Counted from the stretch's first letter, positions 9,739 to 20,622 are shown. The stretch: 64,000 bases of DNA from Nitrospira tepida (GCF_947241125.1 NZ_OX365700.1:2388001-2452000); one strand, 5' to 3'. The notes: a model not told the origin generated them from the letters alone. Numbers and translations: made by a program.

Positions 9739-10458
9739 GTGAAGCCCCGACGGAGAACCACGTCCCTCTTCACTCCTCCTGATTGGTTGTATCCGTTTCG
9801 TCTCTGCTCTGCCTTGGTGTCGCTCCTTCTTCTCTCGACTCTCCACGGTTGCGGAAGTTCACCCAGGCTCACAAGGGCAATGTATCCGCCCGGGTATCCC
9901 GTCGGCTATATCGAGCGTGGCATTGCGTCCTGGTACGGGCCGGGCTTTCACGGAAACAAGACCGCCAACGGCGAGCGGTATGACATGAATCAATTGACCG
10001 CCGCCCACCGCACCTTGCCGCTGGGGTCGGTCGCCTTGGTCCGATCGTTGACCAGCGGCCGGGAGGTCACGGTCCGGATCAACGACCGGGGTCCCTTTGC
10101 AAAGGGGCGGGTCCTGGACCTGTCTTACGCCGGAGCCAGGGCGATCGGGATGGTGGGATCCGGCACGGATGAGGTCGAGCTTCGCGTGATCGATTTTCAG
10201 GGACCTGCCGGGCCATTGGGTTATCTGAGGATCCAGGTCGGCTCATTTGCCGATGCGTCGCTGGCCCAAGCGCTGCTTGGTCGAGTCCGTGCCCTCCATT
10301 ATGACGGCCGGATCCTGGTCGTCACCCTGCCGGAAGGAAAGCGGTATCGGGTTCAGGTGGGACGATATCAATCGGAGCAGGAGGCGGAAACCGTTGCGAC
10401 CAGGGTAGGGGCTGAGCTTCAGGTCGACCCCCTGATCGTCAGAGATGAAATCCTCTGA
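9739..10458 (+). CDS. rlpA: septal-ring lytic transglycosylase RlpA
   Basis: A 239-residue lipoprotein that cleaves naked peptidoglycan glycan strands. The N-terminal segment LVSLLLLSTLHGC ends in a lipobox. The double-psi beta-barrel domain (about 55-145) shows ASWYGPGFHGNKTANGE and the catalytic-site stretch RINDRGPF. The C-terminus (about 160-235) is a SPOR domain (RIQVGSFAD, YRVQVGRYQ) that targets denuded septal peptidoglycan. The gene starts with GTG. An IS110 element begins 16 bases after its stop, so native downstream signals have been displaced. Confidence 0.9.
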   Translation: MKPRRRTTSLFTPPDWLYPFRLCSALVSLLLLSTLHGCGSSPRLTRAMYPPGYPVGYIERGIASWYGPGFHGNKTANGERYDMNQLTAAHRTLPLGSVALVRSLTSGREVTVRINDRGPFAKGRVLDLSYAGARAIGMVGSGTDEVELRVIDFQGPAGPLGYLRIQVGSFADASLAQALLGRVRALHYDGRILVVTLPEGKRYRVQVGRYQSEQEAETVATRVGAELQVDPLIVRDEIL

Positions 10459-11621
<1,163 letters not shown>

Positions 11622-11713
11622 CGGCCGAGAGTCCTTGAGGCCTTACTGGGCACAGATATCATAAGTAGTTGATAAATTAGGATTTGATTTCACAGTCCCA
11701 ATGGTTAAATCCC

Positions 11714-11742
11714 TTGATGGCCATGGCTGTCTATGCTACATA
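11714..11742 (+). promoter_or_regulatory. possible promoter upstream of the CNNM gene
   Basis: TTGATG (11714-11719), a 17-base spacer and TACATA (11737-11742) lie in a clearly AT-richer stretch (11640-11760) just right of the insertion element. It could drive the small ORF at 11754 and the transporter-like gene at 11914. Confidence 0.35.
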
Positions 11743-11753
11743 AAGAGGGGTTA

Positions 11754-11897
11754 ATGGATGATATAGGCCGAAAGACCTACTATCTTGATCCAGCTTCGCT
11801 CCGCAATCTCTCTATCCTCTACCAACTCCACCGGCGACTTGGGATCTCTTGGTTTGATGCCAGCTCAGTCGTGCGCCATGGTGGGTTCTCAATCTAA
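11754..11897 (+). CDS. possible 47-residue small protein
   Basis: A short frame, ATG 11754 to TAA 11897, preceded by AGAGGGG 5 bases upstream. The product contains GRKTYYLDPASLRNL and YQLHRRLGISWFD, a sensible mix of residues but no recognisable family. It ends 16 bases before the CNNM gene. It could be a leader peptide or the remnant of a gene disrupted by the IS110 insertion; chance is also possible. Confidence 0.3.
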   Translation: MDDIGRKTYYLDPASLRNLSILYQLHRRLGISWFDASSVVRHGGFSI

Positions 11898-11913
11898 AGC
11901 TGAGTAATTTCTG

Positions 11914-13209
11914 ATGGATGCGCTTGTTCTGCTCGTTCTTATTCTGTTGTCGGCCATTATTTCCGCGGCGGAAATCGGCTTTTTCGCGGTCAATGAAACC
12001 CGCCTGCGGGCCATGGACGAGGCCGGAAGCAAGCGGGCCCGCATGGCCCTGCACCTCAGGCAGAACCCTCAGAGGCTCCTGTCCACGATCATGATCGGGG
12101 ACAACCTGGTCAATGCCCTGGTCCCCTCCTATACGACCCTGTTGATTATCAGGATGTTCGACGCTCAAGCCTTCGGCGGCTTTGTCGAGGGGCTGACGCA
12201 GGCCCTCGCGGTGGCTTTGGGGGCTTTGACGTTCATCTTGATGATCTTCGGGGATGTGGTCCCCAAGACCCTGGCCGCGAAGTACGCGGTTCATGTGGCC
12301 CTCAACATGGCCTATCCGGTCTACTGGATCCAGCAGGGCCTCAAGCCGCTGCTCTATGTGCTCGAACCGATCATCGATAAGGTCACCGGGGGCAAGGGGC
12401 TCACCGTCCCCTTCGTGACCGAGGAAGAGCTCAAGATCATGCTGGATGTCGGCAGCAAATCGGGCATGATCGAGAGCCACGAAGCCAGGATGATCAACCG
12501 CGTGTTCCAACTCAACGACCTGACGGCCGAACATGCCATGACCCCGCGACAGTTCGTGTTCGCGCTGGATGCCAACGTGAGACTGGCGGAAGTGCAGGAA
12601 CAGCTCTTCCGGTCGAAGTATTCGCGGATCCCCCTCTACGACGGCAACTTGGATAACATCATCGGCATGATCTACAAGAGCAAGGCCCTGACCGAGTTGG
12701 CTAAGGGCAACTCGCAGCTTCGCCTGAAGGATATCGCCCAGCCGCCGCTGTTTGTGCCGACCAGGAAGACCGCCGACGAACTGATGAAGCAGTTTCAGCA
12801 GGAAAAACGGCACATGGCGATCGTGGTCAACGAGTTCGGCGGGTTCGCCGGGGTTGTGACGCTGGAGGATATTCTCGAAGAGGTGGTGGGCGACATCCTG
12901 GACGAAACCGATCAAAGCGAAGAACTGATCAAGCGGGTGGCCAAAAACCAGCTCCTGGTCCATGGCCGCACGGAGGTGCGCCGGATCAACGAATTCCTCA
13001 AGCTGGATCTGGACGAGGAGGCCAATACGATCAGCGGGCTGATCCAAGACCACCTGGGCCGGATTCCGGCGGCGGGGGAAGAAGTCGTGCTCAACGACTG
13101 CCGGCTGATCGTACAGGAGGCAGATCAGCGGTCGATCAAGCGGGTGCAGATCATCAAGGAAGAGAAACCGGTTCCAGCCCTCGATCCGGCCAACATCCAG
13201 GCCTCTTAA
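11914..13209 (+). CDS. CNNM/CorC-type hemolysin-like membrane protein
   Basis: A 431-residue inner-membrane protein of the CNNM/HlyC family, linked to magnesium and cobalt homeostasis. The order is: N-terminal DUF21 transmembrane domain (about 1-185, including SAAEIGFFAVNETRL), two CBS domains (about 205-330, with MTPRQFVFALD and TLEDILEEVVGDI), and a C-terminal CorC/HlyC transporter-associated domain (about 345-425, with NTISGLIQDHLGRIP). Length and domain order are normal. Its stop overlaps the end of ligA on the other strand by 4 bases, so the two genes converge. Confidence 0.9.
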   Translation: MDALVLLVLILLSAIISAAEIGFFAVNETRLRAMDEAGSKRARMALHLRQNPQRLLSTIMIGDNLVNALVPSYTTLLIIRMFDAQAFGGFVEGLTQALAVALGALTFILMIFGDVVPKTLAAKYAVHVALNMAYPVYWIQQGLKPLLYVLEPIIDKVTGGKGLTVPFVTEEELKIMLDVGSKSGMIESHEARMINRVFQLNDLTAEHAMTPRQFVFALDANVRLAEVQEQLFRSKYSRIPLYDGNLDNIIGMIYKSKALTELAKGNSQLRLKDIAQPPLFVPTRKTADELMKQFQQEKRHMAIVVNEFGGFAGVVTLEDILEEVVGDILDETDQSEELIKRVAKNQLLVHGRTEVRRINEFLKLDLDEEANTISGLIQDHLGRIPAAGEEVVLNDCRLIVQEADQRSIKRVQIIKEEKPVPALDPANIQAS

Positions 13210-15242
13210 CGTTCCGGCGACTCCGGCTTTCCGGCCAACTCCTCGAATTCGTCCTCTGTCAGGATGCGCACCCCCAACCGCCGGGCGTCGGCCAGTTTGG
13301 ATCCTGCCTCGCTGCCGGCGACGACATAGTCGGTCTTCTTGCTGACGCTGGAGCTGACCCGCCCGCCGAGTTCCTCGACCCGCCGTTTGGCCGCTTCTCT
13401 GCTCCACCGTTCAAGCCCTCCGGTGAAGACCACGGTCTTTTGCTTGAACGGGAGGTCACCGGCTTTCTCGAAATCCTTCCGGGGCTTGGCCTCGATGCGG
13501 ACGCCCAGGTCCTGGAGTTTCCGGATAACCGCCCGGTTCCGCTCCTCCTGGAAAAACGAGGCGACGCTCCGTGAGATCTCCGGACCGACCTCATGAATCT
13601 CCAAGAGACGCTCCGGCGCGGCGGCCATCAGGTCTTCCAGGTTCCCGAAATAATTGGCCAGGACGCGGGCGATATGTTGGCCCACTTGGCGGATGCCGAG
13701 CCCCATCAGGAACCGGTCGAGGGGAATGGTCCGGCGCCGCTCGATCGCGCCGAGCAGGAGCGAGGCGGAGCGATCCGCGAAACCGTCCAGCGTGAGCACC
13801 TGCTCCCTGGTCAGCCGGTAGAGGTCCGCGATGTCATGGACCAAACCCTTGTCGATCAACTGCGCGACCGTTTTCTCGCCGAGTCCATCAATGTCCACGG
13901 CCCCCTTGGCGGCAAAGTGCTGAATCGAGCCCTTCAATTGAGCTTCGCAGACGGCCTGACCGGTGCAGTAATAGTAGGCCCCTTCGCGGGCGACGGAAGA
14001 GCCGCAGACCGGACAATGGTTCGGCATTGCAAAGGGGACCGACCGCTGTTCTCCCGGCACCGGCACCCGCTCGGCGATGGCGGGAATGACGTCTCCGGCC
14101 CGCTCCACCTTGACCGTATCGCCCACGCGGATGTCTTTACGGGAGACCTCGTCGGCGTTGTGCAGGGTCGCGCGGCTGATCGTGACCCCACCGACTTCGA
14201 CCGGTTTGAGCAGGGCCAAGGGGGTCAAGGTGCCAGTGCGGCCGACCGACACCACGATGTCCTGCACGACCGTGATCTCTCTTCTCGCGGGGAACTTGAA
14301 GGCGATCGCCCACCTAGGGCTGCGGGACTTGACGCCCAGCGCCTCCTGCCAGGTGCGTCGATCGAGCTTCACGACCATGCCGTCGATCTCAAAGGGCAGC
14401 GCGTCCCGTTGTTCCTCCATCTCCCGGTGAAACAAGATCACCTCGTCGATCGTCGCGCAGCGTCGCCGCTGGAAGGGGATCGGCAACCCCCAGTCCGCCA
14501 ATCGATCCAGCTCGTCCCAGTGGGTCGAAGGAAGACCGCCGGTTTGAACCATGATCTCGTAACAGGTGAGGACCAAGGGGCGTTCCGCCGTCTTGCGGGA
14601 ATCGAGCTGCCGTAGCGAGCCGGCTGCGGCGTTGCGGGGGTTGGCGAAGGCCTCTTCCCCCCGTTCCGTGATCCGGCGGTTCAAGGATTGGAAGTCGTCG
14701 AGGCGCATGTAGACCTCGCCGCGCACCACCAGATGGGCCGGCGGATGGGCCTCGGTCCGCAACTGGAGCGGCACCGACCGGAGGGTTCGCAGGTTGGCGG
14801 TCACGTCCTCGCCGGTTGTCCCGTCGCCCCTGGTGGCGCCCCTGACAAAACGCCCCTCGCGATAGACCAGCTCGATCGACAGCCCGTCGAACTTCGGTTC
14901 GGCCGTGTACTCCACCTGCTCGAGGCCGAGTTCTCGTTTGACCCTCCGATCGAACGCATAGACCTCCTCCACGGCGGCGATGGAGTCCAGACTCAGCATC
15001 GGGCGCTCGTGCGACACCTTCTGGAGCTCGGCCTGCGGCTGGCCGCCGACCCGCTGGGTGGGGGAGTCTGGCGTGATTAGCTCCGGGTAGGTCGCTTCCA
15101 GCTCCTGGAGTTCGCGAAACAGCCGGTCGTATTCCGTGTCCGAAATAACCGGGCGGTCTTTCACATAGTAGAGGTAGTCGTGCCGGCGGATGTCGTTCCG
15201 GAGCGATTCGACCCGGGCGAGGATGTCGGGCGGCATTGTCAT
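13206..15242 (-). CDS. ligA: NAD-dependent DNA ligase
   Basis: A 678-residue enzyme that seals nicks in replication and repair using NAD. The order is: Ia domain for NMN binding (about 1-65, with HDYLYYVKDRP and SDTEYDRL), nucleotidyl transferase domain with the adenylated Lys in EPKFDGLS, OB fold, a four-Cys zinc finger (CPVCG ... C ... C) near residues 407-433, helix-hairpin-helix repeats, and a C-terminal BRCT domain (about 595-675, with VVFTGGLE). The ATG overlaps the stop of the upstream unknown gene as ATGA, implying translational coupling. The length is normal. Confidence 0.97.
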   Translation of the reverse strand: MTMPPDILARVESLRNDIRRHDYLYYVKDRPVISDTEYDRLFRELQELEATYPELITPDSPTQRVGGQPQAELQKVSHERPMLSLDSIAAVEEVYAFDRRVKRELGLEQVEYTAEPKFDGLSIELVYREGRFVRGATRGDGTTGEDVTANLRTLRSVPLQLRTEAHPPAHLVVRGEVYMRLDDFQSLNRRITERGEEAFANPRNAAAGSLRQLDSRKTAERPLVLTCYEIMVQTGGLPSTHWDELDRLADWGLPIPFQRRRCATIDEVILFHREMEEQRDALPFEIDGMVVKLDRRTWQEALGVKSRSPRWAIAFKFPARREITVVQDIVVSVGRTGTLTPLALLKPVEVGGVTISRATLHNADEVSRKDIRVGDTVKVERAGDVIPAIAERVPVPGEQRSVPFAMPNHCPVCGSSVAREGAYYYCTGQAVCEAQLKGSIQHFAAKGAVDIDGLGEKTVAQLIDKGLVHDIADLYRLTREQVLTLDGFADRSASLLLGAIERRRTIPLDRFLMGLGIRQVGQHIARVLANYFGNLEDLMAAAPERLLEIHEVGPEISRSVASFFQEERNRAVIRKLQDLGVRIEAKPRKDFEKAGDLPFKQKTVVFTGGLERWSREAAKRRVEELGGRVSSSVSKKTDYVVAGSEAGSKLADARRLGVRILTEDEFEELAGKPESPER

Positions 15243-17260
15243 CGCATCTCCCTGATGAAGCGGGCGGCGTAACTCCGAACTTCATGGCCGTTGAGCACGT
15301 GAAAACAGCGCAGGCGGTCGATCGTCTGCGCGCTGAAACGGCTCAATGGAATCGGAAGCAGCCGGCGGTCGAAGCGCCGGGTGATCCCACGCCAGCGGGC
15401 CAGGGGAGGGATCGGGGAGACGAGCGCAATGTGGGATTCCTGCGAGTGCATGGCGGCTGCCGCGATCAGCCGTTCCTCCAGGGTGGACGTGCCGTCGAGC
15501 CGGCGATCGGTCCAGATGTCCGGGATCGGGCGGGGCGGGTAGAGGAACAGGGCCCCGCCATATTTCGACTGGGCAATGCCGGGGCCGATCATGTGCTCAA
15601 GAAAGTCGGTGGCGAAAAAACAGAGCGTGGATTCTTCCTGATGCTCGGCATACCAGGTCGCCCGCCAGGTATAGACCTCGGGATCTGCCGGCGTCTCGAA
15701 CAGGAAGACGACGATTTCCACCTGGCTGCGAGCCGGAGGCACTTCCTTGACGTATATATCCATTCGAGGCGGTCGCGCTTCCGTCTGTACCCGTGACATG
15801 GACAGACCGGAAGGCGGCTGCAGGGAGCCTCGGCTTACCTGAGAACCCAGGGCCCCGGCGCCAACGGCACGGCGGCGGCTGGTCCAGTTCCGCAAGCTCT
15901 CCCGGAGATCGATGCCGTCCTTCAATGACGTGGTGAACTTCTCGACCTTCGCCAGGTCGGCTCCCATCAGCGCCCTGGCCTGCTCACGGACATGGCTCGC
16001 GAAACTCTCGATCTTCTGGTCCTCCGGAGGCCAGGAACATTGGCGAAAGGGGTCCCAGCGCAGGCTCCAGCGTCGGCTGTCGATCTGCTTGGGGGAAGGC
16101 CGAAGCGACAGGCTTCGCCAGACCAACGGCATCCCTGCCAGACGATTCTTGGCCTGGGCAAGACGCCCGTCCGGCAGCACGAGCCGGTCGATACCGGCTT
16201 CGATGCTGCCGCGCCACCCTGTGACGGAATTCGATTGGAACTCATAGCGCTTGGCCGTCTCCAACAATTGGATCGCGAAGTCGTCGCCGGCGATCTGCTT
16301 GGCCGCGAGGACGAGAGTATAGAGGTCCGGCGTCAATCGTCGATCCAGCAAGGCTAGGTTGCGGACATATTGCAGATAGACCTGAAGGAGTTGCGGCGTG
16401 ACCCAATTCCTGACCGTCTCGACTCCGGCCGGCCGTGAGGCCATCCAGTTGCTCCTGGTTTCCAGCAAGAGTTCTTTGAGCCCATCGATCGTGACGTGCC
16501 GGTCGGACAAGAGGCCGGCCCTGCGCCGCTCGTACAATTCGGTGAGAAAGGGCAGTTCGCCGAGGACAAAATACAAGGTGTCCTGCGACACAGGCTGCAC
16601 CGTCCAGATCGCCGTCGGTTTTTCCGGTGGGAGATAGGGGCTCCGGTCCAGATAGGCCTGCCGCAGCCAGGGCCAGTCGGCCGCGTGGCAGAGACAGAGA
16701 ATCTCGCTGTACTCGAGTTCCAGCTCGTGGAGGCGAAAGGCCATCCAGGCGATCCGCTGTTCCCGCTGGCTGTCTGGCTCCGGCCCAGGTGAAACCGCCA
16801 CCAGCGAGGCGGCATAGGCGGCAAGAGACACGGTCTTGAGGGCATAGGGGTCCGGAGCCGCGATCGATGAGGGCTCAAAGACTTCCACTTCTTGATCGAT
16901 GTAGGCACAGGCAATCCCTTCGCCGATCGCCACGCGAAGCCCCATGATGACAGCCTGGCAAGGGTCGATCGGGATGAAGCTCACGACCAGCCCCGAGTCG
17001 CCCTGTTCTCCAGCTTCTCCGGCAGCTTCGGGAGGTTCTTGGATCACCGCGGCGTGAATGGCAGGCAGTTCGGAAAGCCCGGTCTCCACCGCTCGAGCTG
17101 CAGAAGGGGGGAGCGGAACCGCCAGGCAGTCCCACCGGCCCGAGATGAGCGTTTCGCGGACCTCCTGGGCCATGTCGCCGCTCCCATGCACGATGGGGAG
17201 CAGCGTGATCTTGGGAGAGAGGCGCAACGCCCGTTCGGTCGTGTCGCTCGCGAAGGACAT
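15239..17260 (-). CDS. uncharacterised 673-aa partner of a MoxR-like ATPase
   Basis: A large soluble protein that I cannot assign to a named family. I chose ATG 17260 because it lies 10 bases after the ATPase stop. The first 60 residues contain ITLLPIVHGSGDMAQEVRE and WDCLAVPLPPSAA. This loosely recalls the N-termini of DUF5682/erythromycin-esterase-like proteins that are also encoded next to MoxR ATPases (a weak resemblance). The middle is helical and rich in aromatic residues. The C-terminal 120 residues have GGALFLYPPRPIPDIW and end basic. There is no signal peptide or membrane helix. It is coupled to ligA by an ATGA overlap and to the ATPase upstream. Confidence 0.7.
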   Translation of the reverse strand: MSFASDTTERALRLSPKITLLPIVHGSGDMAQEVRETLISGRWDCLAVPLPPSAARAVETGLSELPAIHAAVIQEPPEAAGEAGEQGDSGLVVSFIPIDPCQAVIMGLRVAIGEGIACAYIDQEVEVFEPSSIAAPDPYALKTVSLAAYAASLVAVSPGPEPDSQREQRIAWMAFRLHELELEYSEILCLCHAADWPWLRQAYLDRSPYLPPEKPTAIWTVQPVSQDTLYFVLGELPFLTELYERRRAGLLSDRHVTIDGLKELLLETRSNWMASRPAGVETVRNWVTPQLLQVYLQYVRNLALLDRRLTPDLYTLVLAAKQIAGDDFAIQLLETAKRYEFQSNSVTGWRGSIEAGIDRLVLPDGRLAQAKNRLAGMPLVWRSLSLRPSPKQIDSRRWSLRWDPFRQCSWPPEDQKIESFASHVREQARALMGADLAKVEKFTTSLKDGIDLRESLRNWTSRRRAVGAGALGSQVSRGSLQPPSGLSMSRVQTEARPPRMDIYVKEVPPARSQVEIVVFLFETPADPEVYTWRATWYAEHQEESTLCFFATDFLEHMIGPGIAQSKYGGALFLYPPRPIPDIWTDRRLDGTSTLEERLIAAAAMHSQESHIALVSPIPPLARWRGITRRFDRRLLPIPLSRFSAQTIDRLRCFHVLNGHEVRSYAARFIREMR

Positions 17261-17270
17261 CGGACGGACT

Positions 17271-18212
17271 TTATCGGTCTGGATGCAGGGGGTCGTCGCT
17301 CTCGAAGAAGAAGTCTCCCATGCCACGGGGCAGCGGTTGCGCTCCGAGCGCACGGTGCCGCCGTTTGGCCTGCCCTTCCAGGTCTCGGGCTTCCTCTCCC
17401 AATACCATCACGAGGGCCTCGCTCCAGGCTTCGTCCTTGGACAGGGGATGGCCCGGGTCCTGCGCCAAACGCTTGATCGCGTATTGCAACAGGTGAATGC
17501 CGTCCCGGACCGAATAGTCCAGATTCAACTGGTGGGCCTGCTGCAGGAAATCCACGGTCATGGCGAGCAGTTCGGCCGGCGCGAACGGCAGGTGATACCG
17601 GAGAATGGCCAGCTCATCGTCGCGTCGAGGAAATCCCAGGCGCAACGTCGGCTGCAGGCGGGAGAGGATATAGTCGGGCACCTCATAGGTGGACGCGTCC
17701 TCGTTCATCGTCACGCAACAGCGGAAGTCGTCGTGCGCCGGGATCAGGATCCCTGCGACGATCGACTCGACGCAGCGTCGATGGTCGAGCAGAGGCGCAA
17801 GCGAGGCCCAGCTCTTTTCATTCATCCGGTTGCCTTCGTCCAACACGCAGACCGAGCCGGTGAGCATGGCCGTCACGAGCGGAGAGGCGTGGTAGGCGAT
17901 CGCGCCCGATTCCGCCAGGACCGGGGTCACCAACAGGTCCTCCGGCCTCGTATCGGCCGTACACTGGTACACGTAGACCTGCTGCTTGCGTTCTTTGGCC
18001 GCGCTCATGGCGAGCGTGGTCTTGCCGATGCCGGGCGGTCCCGTCAGCCGGGGGGAAAGCGGCAAGTCTCTCGCATCCACGACGAGCCAACAGGCCAGCA
18101 GTTGCTTCAGGATCTCCCGCTCGCCGATCCACTGTTGCTCGCGGAGCAGTGGCTGGGCCAGATGAAGGGTCACGCCCTCCACGATTCTTGTGCGGTCGGC
18201 TGATGTGGCCAT
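17271..18212 (-). CDS. MoxR-like AAA+ ATPase
   Basis: A 313-residue AAA+ ATPase. Walker A is GPPGIGKTT (about residues 58-66), Walker B is [10 protein letters not shown], and a sensor-1 segment follows as [10 protein letters not shown]. Family members act as chaperones that remodel or activate partner proteins, often the product of the adjacent gene. Here the neighbour is the unknown 673-aa protein starting 10 bases downstream. No von Willebrand factor A gene accompanies it, unlike classical MoxR operons. The gene diverges from the LysM gene across a gap of about 200 bases. Confidence 0.85.
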   Translation of the reverse strand: MATSADRTRIVEGVTLHLAQPLLREQQWIGEREILKQLLACWLVVDARDLPLSPRLTGPPGIGKTTLAMSAAKERKQQVYVYQCTADTRPEDLLVTPVLAESGAIAYHASPLVTAMLTGSVCVLDEGNRMNEKSWASLAPLLDHRRCVESIVAGILIPAHDDFRCCVTMNEDASTYEVPDYILSRLQPTLRLGFPRRDDELAILRYHLPFAPAELLAMTVDFLQQAHQLNLDYSVRDGIHLLQYAIKRLAQDPGHPLSKDEAWSEALVMVLGEEARDLEGQAKRRHRALGAQPLPRGMGDFFFESDDPLHPDR

Positions 18213-18322
18213 GGGTCAGGAGCGATTCGGAGCGAGACCGGGTGCCTACGGGTGGGACCGTAACACAGCGACTGTGATGGGTCAAACCGTCTCAGACCGC
18301 GGCGTAAACCACCTTCACAGCT

Positions 18323-18351
18323 TTGACTTTCTGTGGTCCGGCTACTATTCT
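18323..18351 (+). promoter_or_regulatory. predicted promoter for the LysM-trp transcript
   Basis: TTGACT (18323-18328), a 17-base spacer and TATTCT (18346-18351) lie about 59 bases upstream of the LysM lipoprotein start. It is a strong match and the only clear promoter I find ahead of the trp genes. Confidence 0.65.
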
Positions 18352-18409
18352 GTACCGATCCTCTCAGCCGAGACGGGCCGAGGACATTGGAGAAAGGACA
18401 GGTGCCCGC

Positions 18410-19018
18410 ATGACAGCAATCAAGATCGGATGCGCCCTGATGGTGGCTGGTCTGTGTCTGGCGACCACCGGTTGCGTGTTCAAGGAAACCTACGAGGCGG
18501 AGAAGGCGCGCAGCCTGAATTTTCAGCGGTTGCTGGCCCAGGAGGAAAAGCGGACGGCCGAGCTCGACAGCGAGGTCAAGCGGGTCAAACGGGATGCGGC
18601 CGATTACGAGGCTCGCAACCGAGAGCTGAGCGCCCAGGTGCAGGCGGTCCGCGAACAGTTGGCCCGGAGTCAGGAAGAGGCGGATTCCCTGCGGGAGGCG
18701 ATGGCCTTGCAGGAAAAAGCGCAAATGCAAATGAAGCGGATCACGCCACCGGCGCCGAGCAAGACCAAGCCATCCGAGCTGCTGCCTCCCTTGCAGGAAT
18801 CCATCGCCAAGGCTCCGGAGGTGCCGGACCCCTTGATGGGCGACAGCACGCCGGTCCCTTTGGACCGCAGAACAGTTCAGCACGTAGTCAAGCCCGGCGA
18901 CACGATATTCCGCCTGAGCCGCAAATACGGGACCTCGGTCGCCAAGATCCGCGAATGGAACCGGCTTCAGGACGACATCATTGAAGTCGGCCAGAAACTC
19001 ATCGTCGGCATGGAATAG
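18410..19018 (+). CDS. LysM-domain lipoprotein with coiled coil
   Basis: A 202-residue exported lipoprotein. The signal segment MVAGLCLATTGC ends in a lipobox with Cys near residue 20. Residues about 30-100 form a charged coiled coil (EEKRTAELDSEVKRVKRD), followed by a Pro-rich linker. The C-terminal LysM domain (about 155-200) reads HVVKPGDTIFRLSRKYG and binds peptidoglycan. It probably tethers or organises the envelope. The ATG at 18410 gives a clean signal peptide; upstream in-frame starts do not. The gene ends 25 bases before trpE, so it probably shares the transcript. Confidence 0.85.
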   Translation: MTAIKIGCALMVAGLCLATTGCVFKETYEAEKARSLNFQRLLAQEEKRTAELDSEVKRVKRDAADYEARNRELSAQVQAVREQLARSQEEADSLREAMALQEKAQMQMKRITPPAPSKTKPSELLPPLQESIAKAPEVPDPLMGDSTPVPLDRRTVQHVVKPGDTIFRLSRKYGTSVAKIREWNRLQDDIIEVGQKLIVGME

Positions 19019-19043
19019 CATGGTGAGATCGGTTGGTCGACCT

Positions 19044-20540
19044 ATGCGGACCGTTCCCTATTCGCTCAGTCTCGACGAATTCCGGACCTTGGCGCGTCAG
19101 GGCAACCTGATTCCCCTCTACCGGGAGATTCTCGCCGATTACGAGACTCCCGTCTCGGCCTTTGCCAAGATCGACCATGGTCCGTCCGCCTATCTGCTGG
19201 AGAGCGTGGAGGGAGGCGAGCATTGGGGGCGCTATTCGTTTCTCGGGTCAGGCTCGCCCGTCACCATCGTCCAGGATCGCGATGACCTGATCATACGGCA
19301 GGGCAAACAGATGCGCCGCATTCCGGCCAAGGGAGATCCGCTCGCCAGGTTGCGGGAACACATGGCCGGCTATCATCCCGTGACCGTGTCAGGGTTGCCC
19401 CGGTTCGTGGGGGGCGCCGTGGGCTATATCGGCTACGACACCGTCCGTTGCTTCGAAGACATCGGGTTCAGGCGCAAGGAAGGCATCGGGGTTCCCGACT
19501 TCGCCTTTCTGATCACGGACACCCTGGTCATCTTCGACCGGGTCACCCAGACGATTAAGGTGGTGGCGAACGCTCACGTGGATTCGGCCAAGGAACCGGC
19601 CGTGCGGGCCGCCTACAAGGACGCGACCGATCGAATCGAGCAGATCATCGCGCGGCTCCGGCGTCCGCTGAAGCGGGAGCGCCCCAAATCCCGCCGCACC
19701 CCGATCACGTTCACGCCCAACATGAGCCGGGCCGACTTTGAGAAAATGGTGGTCCGCACCAAGGACTACATTACGGCCGGCGACATCGTGCAGGCCGTCG
19801 TGTCGCAACGGTGGGAAACCAATCTGCAGACCAAGCCCTCCGAGCTGTACCGCGCGCTGCGCGCGATCAATCCCTCGCCCTACATGTACTATCTGCGCAT
19901 CGGCGGGGTGCAGTTGGTCGGTTCATCGCCGGAAATCCTGGTGCGCTGCGAAGACGGACACATCGCCGTCCGGCCCATTGCCGGAACGAGGCGCAGGGGC
20001 AAGTCCTCGGAGGAGGACCGCGAGCTTGAGCGGGAGCTGCTGCGGGACGAAAAGGAGCGGGCCGAGCATGTCATGCTCGTGGACCTTGGCCGGAACGATG
20101 TCGGGCGTGTCGCGGTCCAAGGCTCGGTGACCGTGGAATCGCTGATGCAGGTGGAACGGTACTCCCACGTCATGCATATCGTGTCGCACGTGCGGGGGCA
20201 GCTTCAGGACGGAAAGGACGCCTACGATGTCTTCCGCGCCTGCTTCCCGGCCGGAACCGTGTCCGGCGCGCCCAAGATCCGGGCCATGCAGATCATTGAG
20301 GAACTCGAGCCGACCAGGCGCGGCCCCTATGCCGGGGCCGTCGGCTATTTCAGCTTCGGCGGGAACATGGACATGTGCATCAACATCCGCACCGTGGTGC
20401 TGAAAGGCCACCAGGCCTATATCCAGGCCGGGGCGGGCATCGTAGCCGACTCGCAGCCGGAGCACGAGTATCAGGAAACCTGCAACAAGGCGCGGGCCAT
20501 GATGAAGGCGATCGAGATGGCGGAGCGGGGACTGGAATAA
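19044..20540 (+). CDS. trpE: anthranilate synthase component I
   Basis: About 498 residues. It makes anthranilate from chorismate, with ammonia supplied by TrpG, the first committed step to tryptophan. The feedback site motif LLESVEGGEHWGRYS is present near residue 50, so tryptophan inhibition is likely. The chorismate-binding core shows GSSPEILVR, GTRRRGKS, LVDLGRNDVGRV and AGTVSGAPKIRAM. ATG 19044 is the start most similar to relatives; ATG 19020 is an in-frame alternative, and neither has a strong ribosome site. It is the first gene of a complete trp cluster. Confidence 0.96.
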   Translation: MRTVPYSLSLDEFRTLARQGNLIPLYREILADYETPVSAFAKIDHGPSAYLLESVEGGEHWGRYSFLGSGSPVTIVQDRDDLIIRQGKQMRRIPAKGDPLARLREHMAGYHPVTVSGLPRFVGGAVGYIGYDTVRCFEDIGFRRKEGIGVPDFAFLITDTLVIFDRVTQTIKVVANAHVDSAKEPAVRAAYKDATDRIEQIIARLRRPLKRERPKSRRTPITFTPNMSRADFEKMVVRTKDYITAGDIVQAVVSQRWETNLQTKPSELYRALRAINPSPYMYYLRIGGVQLVGSSPEILVRCEDGHIAVRPIAGTRRRGKSSEEDRELERELLRDEKERAEHVMLVDLGRNDVGRVAVQGSVTVESLMQVERYSHVMHIVSHVRGQLQDGKDAYDVFRACFPAGTVSGAPKIRAMQIIEELEPTRRGPYAGAVGYFSFGGNMDMCINIRTVVLKGHQAYIQAGAGIVADSQPEHEYQETCNKARAMMKAIEMAERGLE

Positions 20541-20551
20541 GCGAAGTGAAA

Positions 20552-20622
20552 AGTGAGAAGTGAAGGCGACAGGAGCCAGCGAGCCTCGCCTCTCGCCCTC
20601 TCCTCACACCTTACTTCTCACT
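20552..20622 (+). repeat. imperfect inverted repeat between trpE and trpG
   Basis: The arms AGTGAGAAGT (20552-20561) and ACTTCTCACT (20613-20622) pair perfectly, and pairing continues with AGG/CCT after a one-base mismatch. The left arm sits in a repetitive run, GTGAAAAGTGAGAAGTGAAG. A hairpin here could lower read-through from trpE to trpG. It belongs with the low-complexity gap sequences elsewhere in this cluster. Confidence 0.6.
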
